Source: Streptomyces diacarni
GTDB taxonomy: Bacteria > Actinomycetota > Actinomycetes > Streptomycetales > Streptomycetaceae
Assembly: GCF_003323715.1 (NCBI RefSeq)
Contig: NZ_QOIN01000048.1
Location: 186,001-250,000, forward strand
DNA length: 64,000 nucleotides
Reading direction: 5' to 3'
Shown here in pieces: positions 42,603-51,797 of the stretch. Each line of letters starts with the position of its first letter. The stretch's first letter is position 1. The translations under genes were made by a program, and so were the position numbers. The notes under the pieces are model-generated. The model did no database searches and was not told where the DNA came from. It was given only the letters and a program-made list of their open reading frames with translations.

Positions 42603-43175
42603 CTACTTCTCCGGCGCGACTTGGCCCCGCTCTTTCTCCGGCAGGAACCGTGCCACGTACTCCGCGAACGGCGGGATGCCCACCTCGCTGCGGTAGGTGT
42701 CCATCCTCTCCGGGTCCTCCACCGGCCACAAGATCGGCTCCCCGGCGTCGGACATGCCCTGGATCTGGGTGCCGTAGCGCTGGGGCAGGCCCGCGTTGAC
42801 GTGCAGCCGGTCGCGGAGGAAGGCCAGCCGGGCAGGTCCCTCCTGCCCCGCCGTACCGTCCTCGACCGCCTGTTCCAGCAGCCGCAGGGCCAGCCGCTGC
42901 ACGTCGAGTTGGCGGTCGGCGTGCTGGGCCACCAGCCAGGCGCCGAGCACCCCCTCTTCTCCCACCTCCCGGGAGGTCGGCCAGTGGCCGTGCGCTTCCA
43001 GCAGGGCGCGCAGCCGGTCACCGTGCCGGGCGGTGAGCCGCCGCCAGGCGAGTTGCTCGGCCGGGTCCGGGCTGTTGGCCCGAGCCGAGGCGGCGTGGTC
43101 CGCCGCCTTCATCGCGGTGAGTTGGTCACCGAGTTCTTTCGCGAGTGCGGACGCGGGGGCGGGTTCGGCATGCAT
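42603..43175 (-). CDS. DUF6624-like hypothetical protein
   Basis: This 190-aa soluble protein has the pattern GAWLVAQHADRQLDVQRLAL and LHVNAGLPQRYGTQIQ that I associate with DUF6624. A closing domain follows, including PFAEYVARFLPEKERGQVAP. No catalytic residues are evident and no function is known. ATG at 43175. Confidence 0.7.
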   Translation of the reverse strand: MHAEPAPASALAKELGDQLTAMKAADHAASARANSPDPAEQLAWRRLTARHGDRLRALLEAHGHWPTSREVGEEGVLGAWLVAQHADRQLDVQRLALRLLEQAVEDGTAGQEGPARLAFLRDRLHVNAGLPQRYGTQIQGMSDAGEPILWPVEDPERMDTYRSEVGIPPFAEYVARFLPEKERGQVAPEK

Positions 43176-43447
43176 GTGCTCACCCTAGGAGCGGTATCCG
43201 CGCCGGATCTCGTCCTGTGAGACGGTGACGAAGCCCCCTCCCCGGGGCCATCATGGAACATACGGTGAGCCGCTGCGGCCGGCCGGGGCGCGGCCCCGGC
43301 GCCCCCCCCGCTCCCCCCGCTCGCCCCGTCTCCTTCCCGCCCGCGGCGTGGTCCGTCCCGCTCAACGGGAGCTTCGGCACCGGCCCGGTCCGCTCCTGCC
43401 TACGGTCCGAGAGCCGATCGGAGGCGACGGAGGGGACGGGAGAGCAC

Positions 43448-44239
43448 ATGCTGGACGAGGCCGAGCGCCGCAAGGCCGCCGACGCGCTGGGCGCGGCCGA
43501 GCGGGCGCGCACACCGGTGCCGCCCCTGCGCGTCACCTGGCCCGCTATCGACACCGACGACGCGTACGCCGTCCAGCTCCTGGGCATCCACGACCGGTGC
43601 GTGGCGGGCGCCCGCGTCGTCGGCCACAAGGTCGGGCTTTCCTCGCCCGTGATGCAGCGGATGATGGGCGTCGACGAGCCCGACTACGGACACCTGCTCG
43701 ACGACATGGAGCTGAGCGAGGACACCCCCGTGGAGGTGGCACGCTACTGCGCGCCCCGCATCGAGGTGGAACTCGCGTTCGTGCTCGGCGCCGACCTGCC
43801 CGCCGGGGACTGCACAGTCGAGGACGTGCTGCGGGCCACCGAGGCGTTCGCACCGGCCATCGAGCTGATCGACAGCCGGATACGGGACTGGGACATCCGC
43901 ATCGCCGACACCGTCGCCGACAACGCCTCCTCCGCCGGCTTCGTGCTGGGACGAGGGCGGGTACGGCCCGCCGACGTGGACCGGTGCGCCGTGTCCGCCG
44001 AGCTGTACGGGGCCGACGGCGCGCAACTCGCCGCGGGGCGGGCCGACGCGGTGCTGGGGGATCCGGCACGGGCGGTCGCCTGGCTCGCGCGGAAGGTCGC
44101 CGGGTTCGGGGTGCGGCTGCGCGCCGGGGACGTGGTGCTGCCCGGGTCCTGTACGCGGGCCGTCGACGTTCGGGGCGGGGCGGCCTACCGGGCCGCGTTC
44201 GGCGCGGGACTCGGCGAGGTGGCCCTCACCTTCGCCTGA
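43448..44239 (+). CDS. hsaE: 2-hydroxyhexa-2,4-dienoate hydratase HsaE
   Basis: This 263-aa member of the FAH/MhpD hydratase family adds water to 2-hydroxyhexa-2,4-dienoate, the fragment released from steroid ring A, giving 4-hydroxy-2-oxohexanoate. [20 protein letters not shown] and [10 protein letters not shown], then [11 protein letters not shown] and [12 protein letters not shown] closely follow mycobacterial HsaE as I remember it. ATG at 43448 (MLDEAERRK) has a GGAG-type ribosome site; the longer frame upstream is Pro/Arg-rich and non-conserved. It starts the E-G-F module in the same order as in Mycobacterium. Confidence 0.9.
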   Translation: MLDEAERRKAADALGAAERARTPVPPLRVTWPAIDTDDAYAVQLLGIHDRCVAGARVVGHKVGLSSPVMQRMMGVDEPDYGHLLDDMELSEDTPVEVARYCAPRIEVELAFVLGADLPAGDCTVEDVLRATEAFAPAIELIDSRIRDWDIRIADTVADNASSAGFVLGRGRVRPADVDRCAVSAELYGADGAQLAAGRADAVLGDPARAVAWLARKVAGFGVRLRAGDVVLPGSCTRAVDVRGGAAYRAAFGAGLGEVALTFA

Positions 44240-44347
44240 CGAGAGAGGCCCTGGTCGCCACCCCCGTCCTCGCCCCTCGGCGCTTTCGGTCTGCGGGGCG
44301 GCCGGGGCGGGCCGACGCAACCACCACAGACGGGAGAGCCACCCCTC

Positions 44348-45301
44348 ATGTCAACGCAAGTGCCGCGCAAGGCGCGGGCCGCGATCGTCGGGCCCGGGAA
44401 CATCGGTACGGACCTGCTGTACAAGCTGCTGCGATCCGCGCACGTGGAGCCCCGCTGGATGGTGGGCGTCGACCCGGCCAGCGAGGGACTGGAACGGGCC
44501 GCGCGACTGGGTCTTCAGACCAGCCACGAGGGGGTGGACTGGCTGCTGGAGCGGCCCGAGACGCCCGACCTGGTCTTCGAGGCGACCAGCGCGGCGGTGC
44601 ACCGCGCCCACGCGCCCCGCTACGCCGAGCGCGGCATCCCCTGCGTCGACCTGACCCCGGCGAAGCTCGGTCCCGCCGTCGTCCCCGCGGTGAACCTGGA
44701 CGCCCACCTGGACGCGCCGAACGTCAACCTGATCACCTGCGGTGGCCAGGCGACCATTCCCATGGTGGCCGCCGTCTCCCGCGTCGTGCCCGTCCCCTAC
44801 GCGGAGATCGTCGCCTCCGTGGCGTCGCCGTCCGCGGGACCCGGCACGCGGGCCAACATCGACGAGTTCACCCGCACCACCCGCTGGGGCATCGAACACA
44901 TCGGCGGTGCGGAGCGCGGCAAGGCCATCATCATCCTCAACCCGGCCGAGCCGCCGATGCTGATGCGCGACACGGTCTACTGCCGGCTTCCCGACCGGGT
45001 GGACGAGGACACCCGGCAGGCGATCACGGCCTCCGTCCAGGACATGGCCGCCTCCGTCGCCGCGTACGTGCCCGGCTACCAGCTGCGCGGCGAACCGCAG
45101 TTCGAGGAGGCGACGCCCACGGCACCCGCCCGGGTCGCGATCCTCCTGGAGGTCGCGGGGGCCGGCGACTTCCTCCCGCCGTACGCCGGGAACCTCGACA
45201 TCATGACCGCCGCCGCGACCCGCGTGGGGGAGGGGTTCGCCGCGCGGATCACGGCACGGACGGGACCCGGCGCTTCCGAGCCGTCGTCGACCACCGCATG
45301 A
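44348..45301 (+). CDS. hsaG: acylating acetaldehyde/propionaldehyde dehydrogenase HsaG
   Basis: This 317-aa enzyme converts propionaldehyde (or acetaldehyde) plus CoA and NAD to propionyl-CoA. The Rossmann start is [20 protein letters not shown], the catalytic Cys is in [12 protein letters not shown] near residue 131, and the C-terminal [20 protein letters not shown] is complete. It works in a channelling complex with the aldolase that follows. GGGAGAG before the ATG. Stop overlaps the next start (ATGA). Close in sequence to mycobacterial HsaG; a general MhpF role in other aromatic pathways cannot be excluded from this gene alone. Confidence 0.92.
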   Translation: MSTQVPRKARAAIVGPGNIGTDLLYKLLRSAHVEPRWMVGVDPASEGLERAARLGLQTSHEGVDWLLERPETPDLVFEATSAAVHRAHAPRYAERGIPCVDLTPAKLGPAVVPAVNLDAHLDAPNVNLITCGGQATIPMVAAVSRVVPVPYAEIVASVASPSAGPGTRANIDEFTRTTRWGIEHIGGAERGKAIIILNPAEPPMLMRDTVYCRLPDRVDEDTRQAITASVQDMAASVAAYVPGYQLRGEPQFEEATPTAPARVAILLEVAGAGDFLPPYAGNLDIMTAAATRVGEGFAARITARTGPGASEPSSTTA

Positions 45302-46380
45302 CCGCCCGAAGGGGAGCACCCACCTTGACCACGCCGACCACGCCGACCGCACTCGACATCCGGGTCACCGACTCCTCCCTGCGCGACGGCTCGCACGCCA
45401 AGCAGCACCGCTTCACCGCCGACCACGTCCGCTCCATCGTCGCCGCGCTGGACGACGCGGGCGTCCCCGTGATCGAGGTGACGCACGGGGACGGGCTGGG
45501 CGGATCCTCGTTCAACTACGGATTCAGCCACACCCCCGAACAGGAACTGATCGCCCAGGCGGTCAAGACGGCGACCAGGGCGCGCATCGCCTTCCTCATG
45601 CTGCCGGGGCTCGGCGTCAAGGACGACATCAGGGCGGCCTGCGACAACGGTGCCGAGATCTGCCGGATCGCCACGCACTGCACCGAGGCGGACATCGCCG
45701 ACCAGCACTTCGGGCTCGCCCGCGAACTCGGCCTGGAGACCGTCGGCTTTTTGATGATGGCGCACAGCCGGCCCGCCGAGGTGCTGGCGGCCCAGGCCCG
45801 CCGGATGGCCGACGCGGGCTGCCAGTGCGTGTACGTCGTCGACTCGGCGGGCGCCCTCGTCCTGGAAGAGGTCACGGACCGGGTGGCCGCGATGGTCGCC
45901 GCACTCGGTGACGACGCCCAGGTCGGCTTCCACGGGCACGAGAACCTGGGCCTGGGCGTGGCCAACTCGGTGCTCGCCGTCCGCGCCGGAGCCCGGCAGA
46001 TCGACGGCTCCACGCGGCGGTTCGGAGCGGGCGCGGGCAACACCCCGGTGGAGGCGTTCACCGCGGTCGCCGAACGCCTCGGCATCCGTACCGGCATCGA
46101 CGTCCTCAAGATCGCCGACGCGGCCGAGGACGTGGTGCTGCCCGTCATGGACGAGGAGTGCAAGCTGGGCCGCCTGGAGCTGATGATGGGCCACGCGGGC
46201 GTCTACTCCAGCTTCCTCAAGCACGCCGACCGCTGGGCCCGCCGCTACGGTGTCTCCGGCGCGCGGATCCTGCTGCGCGCGGGGGAGCGCGAGCTCGTGG
46301 GCGGTCAGGAGGACCAGCTCATCGACATCGCCAGGGAACTGGCCGCCGAGGACGCCACGACCGCCCCGACAGGAGGCTGA
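45298..46380 (+). CDS. hsaF: 4-hydroxy-2-oxohexanoate/oxovalerate aldolase HsaF
   Basis: This 360-aa HMGL-like TIM barrel with communication domain cleaves 4-hydroxy-2-oxohexanoate to pyruvate and propionaldehyde. The metal site starts at [17 protein letters not shown] near residue 24; [20 protein letters not shown] and the His pair [16 protein letters not shown] are intact. ATG at 45298 overlaps the hsaG stop; a TTG at 45325 with AAGGGGAG upstream is the alternative. Third gene of the ring A end-module. Confidence 0.92.
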   Translation: MTARRGAPTLTTPTTPTALDIRVTDSSLRDGSHAKQHRFTADHVRSIVAALDDAGVPVIEVTHGDGLGGSSFNYGFSHTPEQELIAQAVKTATRARIAFLMLPGLGVKDDIRAACDNGAEICRIATHCTEADIADQHFGLARELGLETVGFLMMAHSRPAEVLAAQARRMADAGCQCVYVVDSAGALVLEEVTDRVAAMVAALGDDAQVGFHGHENLGLGVANSVLAVRAGARQIDGSTRRFGAGAGNTPVEAFTAVAERLGIRTGIDVLKIADAAEDVVLPVMDEECKLGRLELMMGHAGVYSSFLKHADRWARRYGVSGARILLRAGERELVGGQEDQLIDIARELAAEDATTAPTGG

Positions 46381-46500
46381 GCCGCCCTCAGGCCTCCCGC
46401 CCTGGAAGCCTCTCCGCTACGGTCGGTGCCCGAGTTGCACGGGCCGGCCACGGCAGGCCGCCGCACGCGCGCCGCCGTGGCCGACGGCCGAGAGGACACC

Positions 46501-46690
46501 ATGCGCACAACGCCCGGCTCACCAGACCAGGGCGCGCCTGGGCACGTGCTGGATGAGCGGAGTTGGTACGCCGCCAACGACGTTCTGGCGTTCCTGCTCG
46601 AACTGGCCGCTCTGGCGTGTCTGGGCTGGTGGGGAGCCGGTCCTGCGCGCGTGGGCCCCGGCTCTGGCTCCCGTGCGGTCAGCGGGCGCC
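46501..46690 (+). pseudogene. truncated, frameshifted DUF2568/YrdB-like membrane gene
   Basis: ATG at 46501 after GAGAGGA opens MRTTPGSPDQGAPGHVLDER and then LAFLLELAALACLGWWG, the first membrane helix of DUF2568 proteins. Just after GWWG the recognisable continuation (GEPVLRAWAPALAPV) is in another frame and stops being recognisable where the convergent IclR gene ends. The rest of the usual roughly 110-residue protein is missing. The remaining gap (46381-46500) shows nothing. Confidence 0.5.
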
Positions 46691-46691
46691 G

Positions 46692-47453
46692 TCAGCAGGG
46701 GCGGTGTGTCGAGGGGTGGCCGGCTGAGGTGCGCCAGATATGCGCTGCTGCCTGGCGCACCAGGGAGGGGAGTCCCGAGGCGGACCGTACGCGCCCGGCG
46801 GGGCCGCAGACGGAGACGGCGGCCAGGGCGGGGGTGCTCTCGCCCGCGCCGACCACCGGGGCGGCGACGCACGCGACCCCGCGGATGGCCTCCTCGCGGT
46901 CGTGGGCCACGCCGCGTTCGCGGATCTGCGCCAGTTCCGCGTGCAGCCGCTCGGGGAGTCCGGCCGCCGTGGCGCGGGGTGCGTGGGCGAGCAGCGCCTT
47001 GCCCACGCCGGTGCGCGCGGCGGGCAGCCGGCCGCCGATCCGGGAGGGCAGCAGGGTGCCGAAGCGGTTGCCGACCTTGTCGAGGTAGACGACGTCGGCG
47101 GCGCCCTCGTCGAGGATCGCCAGGTGGGCCACCAGCCCGGTGGAGGTGTGCAGTTGGTGCAGGTGGGGTGCCGCGGCCTCGCGCACCCGGTCCTGGTGGA
47201 TGACCAGGGCGCCCAGCTCCATGATCCGCATGCCGAGCCGGTAGGTGTGCGCGTCGCGGCGCAGGTACTTCACCTCGGCCAGGTGTTCCAGTATGCGGTG
47301 CGCGGAGGAACGGGGGAGTCCGGTTCGGCGGACGACCTGGGCGAGGGTCAGTCCGTCGGCGCTCTCGAAGGCGTCCAGGATCGTCACGACCCGGTCGATC
47401 ATCGAGACCGGTGTGGACGCTGCGACGGCGTACTCCGTGGCGGTGACGCTCAT
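46692..47453 (-). CDS. IclR-family transcriptional regulator
   Basis: This 253-aa regulator has an N-terminal winged helix (LTLAQVVRRTGLPRSSAHRI near residue 35). The effector domain includes VYLDKVGNRFGTLLPSRIGG and TGVGKALLAHAP, with a Cys in GVACVAAPV. It is divergent from kshA, so kshA or the ring A module is its probable target. IclR proteins in catabolic loci are often activators bound by pathway aromatics. ATG at 47453. Confidence 0.88.
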   Translation of the reverse strand: MSVTATEYAVAASTPVSMIDRVVTILDAFESADGLTLAQVVRRTGLPRSSAHRILEHLAEVKYLRRDAHTYRLGMRIMELGALVIHQDRVREAAAPHLHQLHTSTGLVAHLAILDEGAADVVYLDKVGNRFGTLLPSRIGGRLPAARTGVGKALLAHAPRATAAGLPERLHAELAQIRERGVAHDREEAIRGVACVAAPVVGAGESTPALAAVSVCGPAGRVRSASGLPSLVRQAAAHIWRTSAGHPSTHRPC

Positions 47454-47674
47454 GGGGCCTCCTAGCGGCGCTCGCGAGACACCTGTGTCTCGCTGCCGGG
47501 AGGCTACGCGCGGTCCGCGCCGGGCGGGAAGAGGGTTGCACTACCTAATCGAAATACCTCACGGGGTGTGGCGGGACGTACCCCGCACCCTCCCGGTCAG
47601 CGGGACCGGCCCCTGTGGGCGTCCTGCGGACCGGCCGAGACTCGGCCCATCGGCACCCAGGTGGAGGCGAGACG

Positions 47675-48835
47675 ATGAGCGCGCGCAGCGGCACGGACCA
47701 CGGACCACGGACCATCGAGGCGGGCGCACCACCCACCCGGTACGCGCGGGGCTGGCACTGCCTCGGCCTCGCCGCGGACTTCAAGGACGGCAGGCCCCAC
47801 GAGATCGAGGCGTTCGGCACGAAACTCGTGGTCTTCCAGGCGGAGGGCACGGGTCGGCTGCACGTGCTCGACGCCTACTGCCCCCACATGGGCGGCAACC
47901 TCGCCGACGGCACTATCAAGGGCGACGCGCTCGCCTGCCCGTTCCACGACTGGCGGTGGGGCGGCGACGGCAGGTGCGCCGGCATCCCGTACGCGCACCG
48001 GGTTCCGCGCCGGGCCCGCACCCGCGCCTGGCGCACGCTGGAGGAGAACAAGCAGCTGTTCGTCTGGCACGACCCGCAGGGCGCGTCACCTCCTGAGGGG
48101 GTGACGATCCCACGCATCGAGGGGGCGTTCAGCGGCGAGTGGAGCGACTGGACCTGGCACACGCTGCGCATCGACGGCGCCAACTGCCGGGAGATCGTGG
48201 ACAACGTCGTCGACATGGCCCACTTCTTCTACGTCCACCACTCCTTCCCCACCTACTTCAAGAACGTCTTCGAAGGGCACGTCGCCACCCAGTACATGAC
48301 CAGCGACCCGCGCGAGGACATGACCGCGGCCGACACCCTCTCCGCGCAGGGCAGGCTGCGCTCCGAGGCCTCGTACCACGGTCCTTCGTACATGATCGAC
48401 CACCTGTGGACGGAGGTCGGCGACGCGACCGTCGAGACGGTGCTGATCAACTGCCACTATCCGGTGGCGCCCGACGCGTTCGTGCTGCAGTACGGGGCCC
48501 TCGTCAAGAAGCTGCCCGGCATGAGCGACGAGGAGGCGGCGCAGGCCGCGGCCCAGGCGTCCGAAGGGCTGGCCGCCGGCTTCGAGGAGGACGTCGCCAT
48601 CTGGCGGAACAAGACCCGCATCGACAACCCGCTGCTGTGCGACCAGGACGGTCCCGTCTACCAGCTCCGCCGCTGGTACGAGCAGTTCTACGTGGACGCG
48701 GAGGAGGTGGGCGCGGAGATGACCGACCGCTTCGAGTTCGAGATCGACACCGAGCGGGCCGTCACCGTCTGGCGCGCCGAGGTCGAGGCCAACCTGGCGA
48801 GCCGCCGGGACGCGGCCACCGCAGGGGAGGGGTGA
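47675..48835 (+). CDS. kshA: 3-ketosteroid 9-alpha-hydroxylase oxygenase KshA
   Basis: This 386-aa Rieske non-haem iron oxygenase hydroxylates C9 of 3-ketosteroids, which leads to opening of ring B. The Rieske ligands are Cys69-x-His71 and Cys88-x2-His91 (YCPH, CPFHDWRWGG). The mononuclear iron site is D180-x2-H183-x4-H188 in NVVDMAHFFYVHHS. RYARGWHCLGLAADFKDGRP and HSFPTYFKNVFEGHVATQYM are near-identical to known KshA. GGAGG precedes the ATG at 47675. The partner reductase KshB is not in the window. Confidence 0.94.
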   Translation: MSARSGTDHGPRTIEAGAPPTRYARGWHCLGLAADFKDGRPHEIEAFGTKLVVFQAEGTGRLHVLDAYCPHMGGNLADGTIKGDALACPFHDWRWGGDGRCAGIPYAHRVPRRARTRAWRTLEENKQLFVWHDPQGASPPEGVTIPRIEGAFSGEWSDWTWHTLRIDGANCREIVDNVVDMAHFFYVHHSFPTYFKNVFEGHVATQYMTSDPREDMTAADTLSAQGRLRSEASYHGPSYMIDHLWTEVGDATVETVLINCHYPVAPDAFVLQYGALVKKLPGMSDEEAAQAAAQASEGLAAGFEEDVAIWRNKTRIDNPLLCDQDGPVYQLRRWYEQFYVDAEEVGAEMTDRFEFEIDTERAVTVWRAEVEANLASRRDAATAGEG

Positions 48836-48842
48836 CCGGCCC

Positions 48843-49061
48843 GTGCTGGAGCCCGTGACCTGCACAACCTGCGGCACCCAGGTGCTGGTCGAGAAGCGCA
48901 GCCTCCCGCACACCACCGTGCAGTGGACTTCTCCGACCACCCGCTGCCCCGAACTGGCCGGGTGCGCGCCCGCGGGCGTCGCGGTCTGCACCCGGCTGCG
49001 GGCCTCGATCGAAGAGGCACTACGGGAGGGACGTTTGAGAGTGACCGGCGGCGACGGATGA
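48843..49061 (+). CDS. small Cys-rich (zinc-ribbon-like) protein following kshA
   Basis: This 72-aa protein starts at GTG 48843, 7 bp after kshA, with the GGAGGGG at the kshA end serving as ribosome site. It has CTTCGTQVLVEKRS (CxxC at residues 7-10) and three more cysteines (C35, C41, C49), suggesting a metal site. The C-terminal helix RLRASIEEALREGRLRV is charged. Its last 42 nt overlap the 3' end of the convergent methyltransferase gene. Function unknown; coupling to kshA suggests a role with the oxygenase. Confidence 0.65.
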   Translation: MLEPVTCTTCGTQVLVEKRSLPHTTVQWTSPTTRCPELAGCAPAGVAVCTRLRASIEEALREGRLRVTGGDG

Positions 49062-49853
49062 CCCGGCCCCCGGCACCTGCTCCGCGCTCACGCGGATCTT
49101 GGACTGGCCGTGGCCGCGCAGTTCCCAGTCGTCCATGAAGCGGGCGCGCAGACCGTGGCCGTTGGCCAGGGCGGTGAGGGTCTCGGTGCGGTAGTAGAAG
49201 TCCTCGCGCAGTACGTGGTGCTCGCTGCCCAGCGTGCGGTCGAAGGTGAAGTCGAAGAAACCGCCGGGCGCCAGCACGCGTCCGACGTGGGCCAGGCACT
49301 CGTCGATGATCGGAAGCGGGGAGTGCGAGAAGACGCTGTGCGCGTGGACGACGTCGAAGTGGGCGTCCGGGAGGAAGTCCAGGGTGAGGTCCTGGGTGAG
49401 GGTGAGGTGGGGCAGCTTGGACTGGAGGCCCTCGGCGGTGAGGGTGCGTTTCGCGGCGACGAGCACGTCGGGGGAGATGTCGATGCCGTAGTAGTGGCCG
49501 GAGTCGAGGTAGTCGATGAAGCGCCGGCCCGCGCGCAGGTTGCCGCAGCCGATGTCGAGCATCCGGTGCCCGGGTTCGAGCCCGTGGGCGCGCAGGTAGT
49601 CGAACTGGAGCTCGCCCAGCTGCAGCCATGCCTCGTGGGTGGGGCTGCCCACCGCGGCCTCCGGGCTGCGCCGGGTGTCGGAGGCCATGACGGCCCGGTA
49701 GTAACCGACGTGGTCACGGTGGGTGAAGGCCAGCCAGCGGTTCCGGCCGGCGCGCCTGAGGTGAGCCGGGACGCGGTGCGGGTGCGCCAGGGCGTAGCGG
49801 ACCTTGTGGGCGAGCGCGGCGCGGTCGGCGTGGAGGTTCTTCCTGCTGGCCAT
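49020..49853 (-). CDS. class I SAM-dependent methyltransferase
   Basis: This 277-aa protein has the SAM motif MLDIGCGNLRAGRRFIDYLD near residue 98, the loop YYGIDISPDVL, and motif FDVVHAHSVFSHSPLP near 165. A basic N-terminal region of about 50 residues (VRYALAHPHRVPAHLRRAGR) precedes it. ATG at 49853 has GGAG 7 nt upstream. It interrupts the steroid genes and may not belong to the pathway. Its stop lies inside the 3' end of the small Cys-rich gene. Confidence 0.82.
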   Translation of the reverse strand: MASRKNLHADRAALAHKVRYALAHPHRVPAHLRRAGRNRWLAFTHRDHVGYYRAVMASDTRRSPEAAVGSPTHEAWLQLGELQFDYLRAHGLEPGHRMLDIGCGNLRAGRRFIDYLDSGHYYGIDISPDVLVAAKRTLTAEGLQSKLPHLTLTQDLTLDFLPDAHFDVVHAHSVFSHSPLPIIDECLAHVGRVLAPGGFFDFTFDRTLGSEHHVLREDFYYRTETLTALANGHGLRARFMDDWELRGHGQSKIRVSAEQVPGAGSSVAAGHSQTSLP

Positions 49854-50003
49854 GCGTACTCCGTCTCCGTCCCTGGGCCGCCCTGGACCGGGCCGCGGGG
49901 GCCCGCCGCGCGGGGTGGCGAGTGGCCGGCGCCGTACACACACGGTGCGGTCGTACGACGCACGTGACTACCGCCAGTCTCGGCAGCGGCGGACGGCGCC
50001 GGG

Positions 50004-50615
50004 TCAGCGGACTGGTCCGGTCGGCCCCTTCGGGTCACCCGCCGGGGCGACGCACGCGCCGTCGAGGTAGAGGCGCGTCACCGACTCGGCGGCCTCGTCG
50101 AGCGAGTCCCCGATCAGCTGCGGGTACAGCAGCGCGCCCTGGATGAGCACCCCGTGCAGCGCACCGAGGCGTTGCGCGCTCAGATCCGCGCGGAAGACGC
50201 CTTCCCGCTGCCCGCGCCGCGCCAGCTCGACCAGCGGCCCGGACACCGCCAACTCGCGCTCGCTCGGCCCCTCGGCAGGCCCTGAGGCCACCAGTGTCCA
50301 GTACGCGCGTCCCACCCCGAGCAGGGCGCGGGTGGTGCGCACCACCGTCGCGCGCAGCTCCCCGCCCTCGTGCAGTGCCGCGCTCACGGCGCGTACCCCC
50401 TCGTCGGCGGAGAACTGGGACAGCTCCGTCAGCAGCGCCTCGCGCGTGGCGAAGTGCCGGTAGACGGTGGCCCGGCCCACTCCGGCGGCCCGCGCGATGT
50501 CCGCCATGCCGGCGCCCGTTCCCCGCTCACGCAGCGCCGCCGCGGCTCCGCGCAGGATGACCCGCCGCTGGCGCACCGACTGGGAGGACTCTTCCGCACC
50601 GCTCACGCCAGGCAC
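50004..50615 (-). CDS. TetR-family regulator
   Basis: This 203-aa regulator has an HTH at about residues 20-65 (MADIARAAGVGRATVYRHFA) and a C-terminal all-helical ligand domain. GTG at 50615 is used; GTG at 50606 is possible. It lies 54 bp downstream of ipdC on the same strand, thus probably co-transcribed with the ipd operon. It is distinct from KstR2 in sequence; target unknown. Confidence 0.87.
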   Translation of the reverse strand: MPGVSGAEESSQSVRQRRVILRGAAAALRERGTGAGMADIARAAGVGRATVYRHFATREALLTELSQFSADEGVRAVSAALHEGGELRATVVRTTRALLGVGRAYWTLVASGPAEGPSERELAVSGPLVELARRGQREGVFRADLSAQRLGALHGVLIQGALLYPQLIGDSLDEAAESVTRLYLDGACVAPAGDPKGPTGPVR

Positions 50616-50669
50616 CCTACGCGGCAGCGGCCCAGCGAAAAGCGCCGGCTTCCACGACCGGCCTCACTC

Positions 50670-51797
50670 TCAGGGAACCCCCGGAGGCTCCGGCCCGGAC
50701 GCGGCAGCCGGACCGGAGCCGACCCGCGAGGCCAGCGCCGTCAGCTGCCGGGCCGCCTGTGCGACCGTCGTCTCCACCACCTCGGCGACGCTCGGCAGGT
50801 CGTCGATCAGCCCGGCCACCTGCCCCGCCGCCATCACCCCCGCGTCGGTACGGCCCTCCACCATGGCGGCCTTCAGCAGCATCGGGGTGTTGGCGGCCAG
50901 CAGCGTCTGCGCCCACGTCAGGTCCTTGCCGAGGCGCAGCGCCCGGCCGTCGCGGAGCATCGCCGCCCACGACAGACCCGAGTCCTTCTTGAAGGCGGCG
51001 GCGTGGCGCAGCGCCCGCAGCAGGGAGGCCACCCGGCCCGACGACTCCAGCGCGGCGACCATCTCGCTGCGCAGCATCCGGTGCGGCAGCCCGTCGACCT
51101 TCGTGGTGACGGTGACGTCGGTGACCTTCGCCGCCAGGTACCGGGCCTTGACCGCGTCGGGCACCGTCGACTCGCGGGTCAGCAGGAACCGGGTGCCCAT
51201 GGCGGCGCCGGCCGCGCCGTAACACAGCGCCGCGGCCAGCCCACGCCCGTCGCGGAAGCCGCCCGCGCCGATGACCGGCAGGTCCACGGCTTCGACCACC
51301 TGCGGCAGCAGCACCGAGGTGGCGACCTGCCCGGTGTGCCCACCGCCCTCGCCGCCCTGCACCAGCACCGCGTCCGCACCCCAGGCGGCGACCTTCTCCG
51401 CGTGCCGGACCGCGCCGACGGACGGGATGACGACCACCCCGGCGTCCTTGAGCGTTTCGATCAGCTCCCGCGAGGGGGCGAGCGCGAACGAGGCCACGCG
51501 CACCCCCTCCTCGATGAGGAGCCGCACCCGATCGGCCGCGTCCCCGGCGTCGGCGCGCAGGTTGACGCCGAACGGTGCGCAGGTGCGGGACCTGACCTCA
51601 CGCACCGCCTCCCGGAGCCGCGGCAGCGTCATCGTGGCGGACGCCAGGATGCCCAGCGCCCCGGCCTCGGCCGTCGCCGCGACCAGCCGCGGCCCGGCCA
51701 CCCAGCCCATGCCGGTCTGCACGAGCGGGTGGCGCACCCCCACGAGCGACGTCAGCGGCGTGCTGAGGGGGCCTGCGGGGGCCGGGCCGGCGGTCAT
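50670..51797 (-). CDS. ipdC: HIP-pathway flavin oxidoreductase IpdC (2-nitropropane dioxygenase fold)
   Basis: This 375-aa FMN enzyme of the nitronate monooxygenase fold has HPLVQTGMGWVAGPRLVAAT, VASFALAPSRELIETLKDAG, QGGEGGGHTGQVATSVLLP (FMN phosphate loop) and AALCYGAAGAAMGTRFLLT. These follow mycobacterial IpdC. In the KstR2 pathway IpdC acts on CoA thioesters of the ring C/D hydrindane before ring D is opened. ATG at 51797 overlaps the ipdB stop (ATGA). Order ipdA-ipdB-ipdC as in Mycobacterium. Confidence 0.93.
   Translation of the reverse strand: MTAGPAPAGPLSTPLTSLVGVRHPLVQTGMGWVAGPRLVAATAEAGALGILASATMTLPRLREAVREVRSRTCAPFGVNLRADAGDAADRVRLLIEEGVRVASFALAPSRELIETLKDAGVVVIPSVGAVRHAEKVAAWGADAVLVQGGEGGGHTGQVATSVLLPQVVEAVDLPVIGAGGFRDGRGLAAALCYGAAGAAMGTRFLLTRESTVPDAVKARYLAAKVTDVTVTTKVDGLPHRMLRSEMVAALESSGRVASLLRALRHAAAFKKDSGLSWAAMLRDGRALRLGKDLTWAQTLLAANTPMLLKAAMVEGRTDAGVMAAGQVAGLIDDLPSVAEVVETTVAQAARQLTALASRVGSGPAAASGPEPPGVP

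Noticed and set aside
43253-43447. N-terminal extension of HsaE from ATG 43253
   Set aside because: The added 65 residues are Pro/Arg/Ser-rich and unlike any hydratase, and the ATG at 43448 has its own ribosome site and family-like start.
46250-47203. Plus-strand frames across the IclR gene
   Set aside because: Beyond the DUF2568 fragment they are antisense shadows of a well-defined IclR protein.
48843-49061. Small Cys-rich protein as the KshB reductase or a classical ferredoxin
   Set aside because: Too short for a reductase and lacks the CX4CX2CXnC plant-type or 2[4Fe-4S] spacing.
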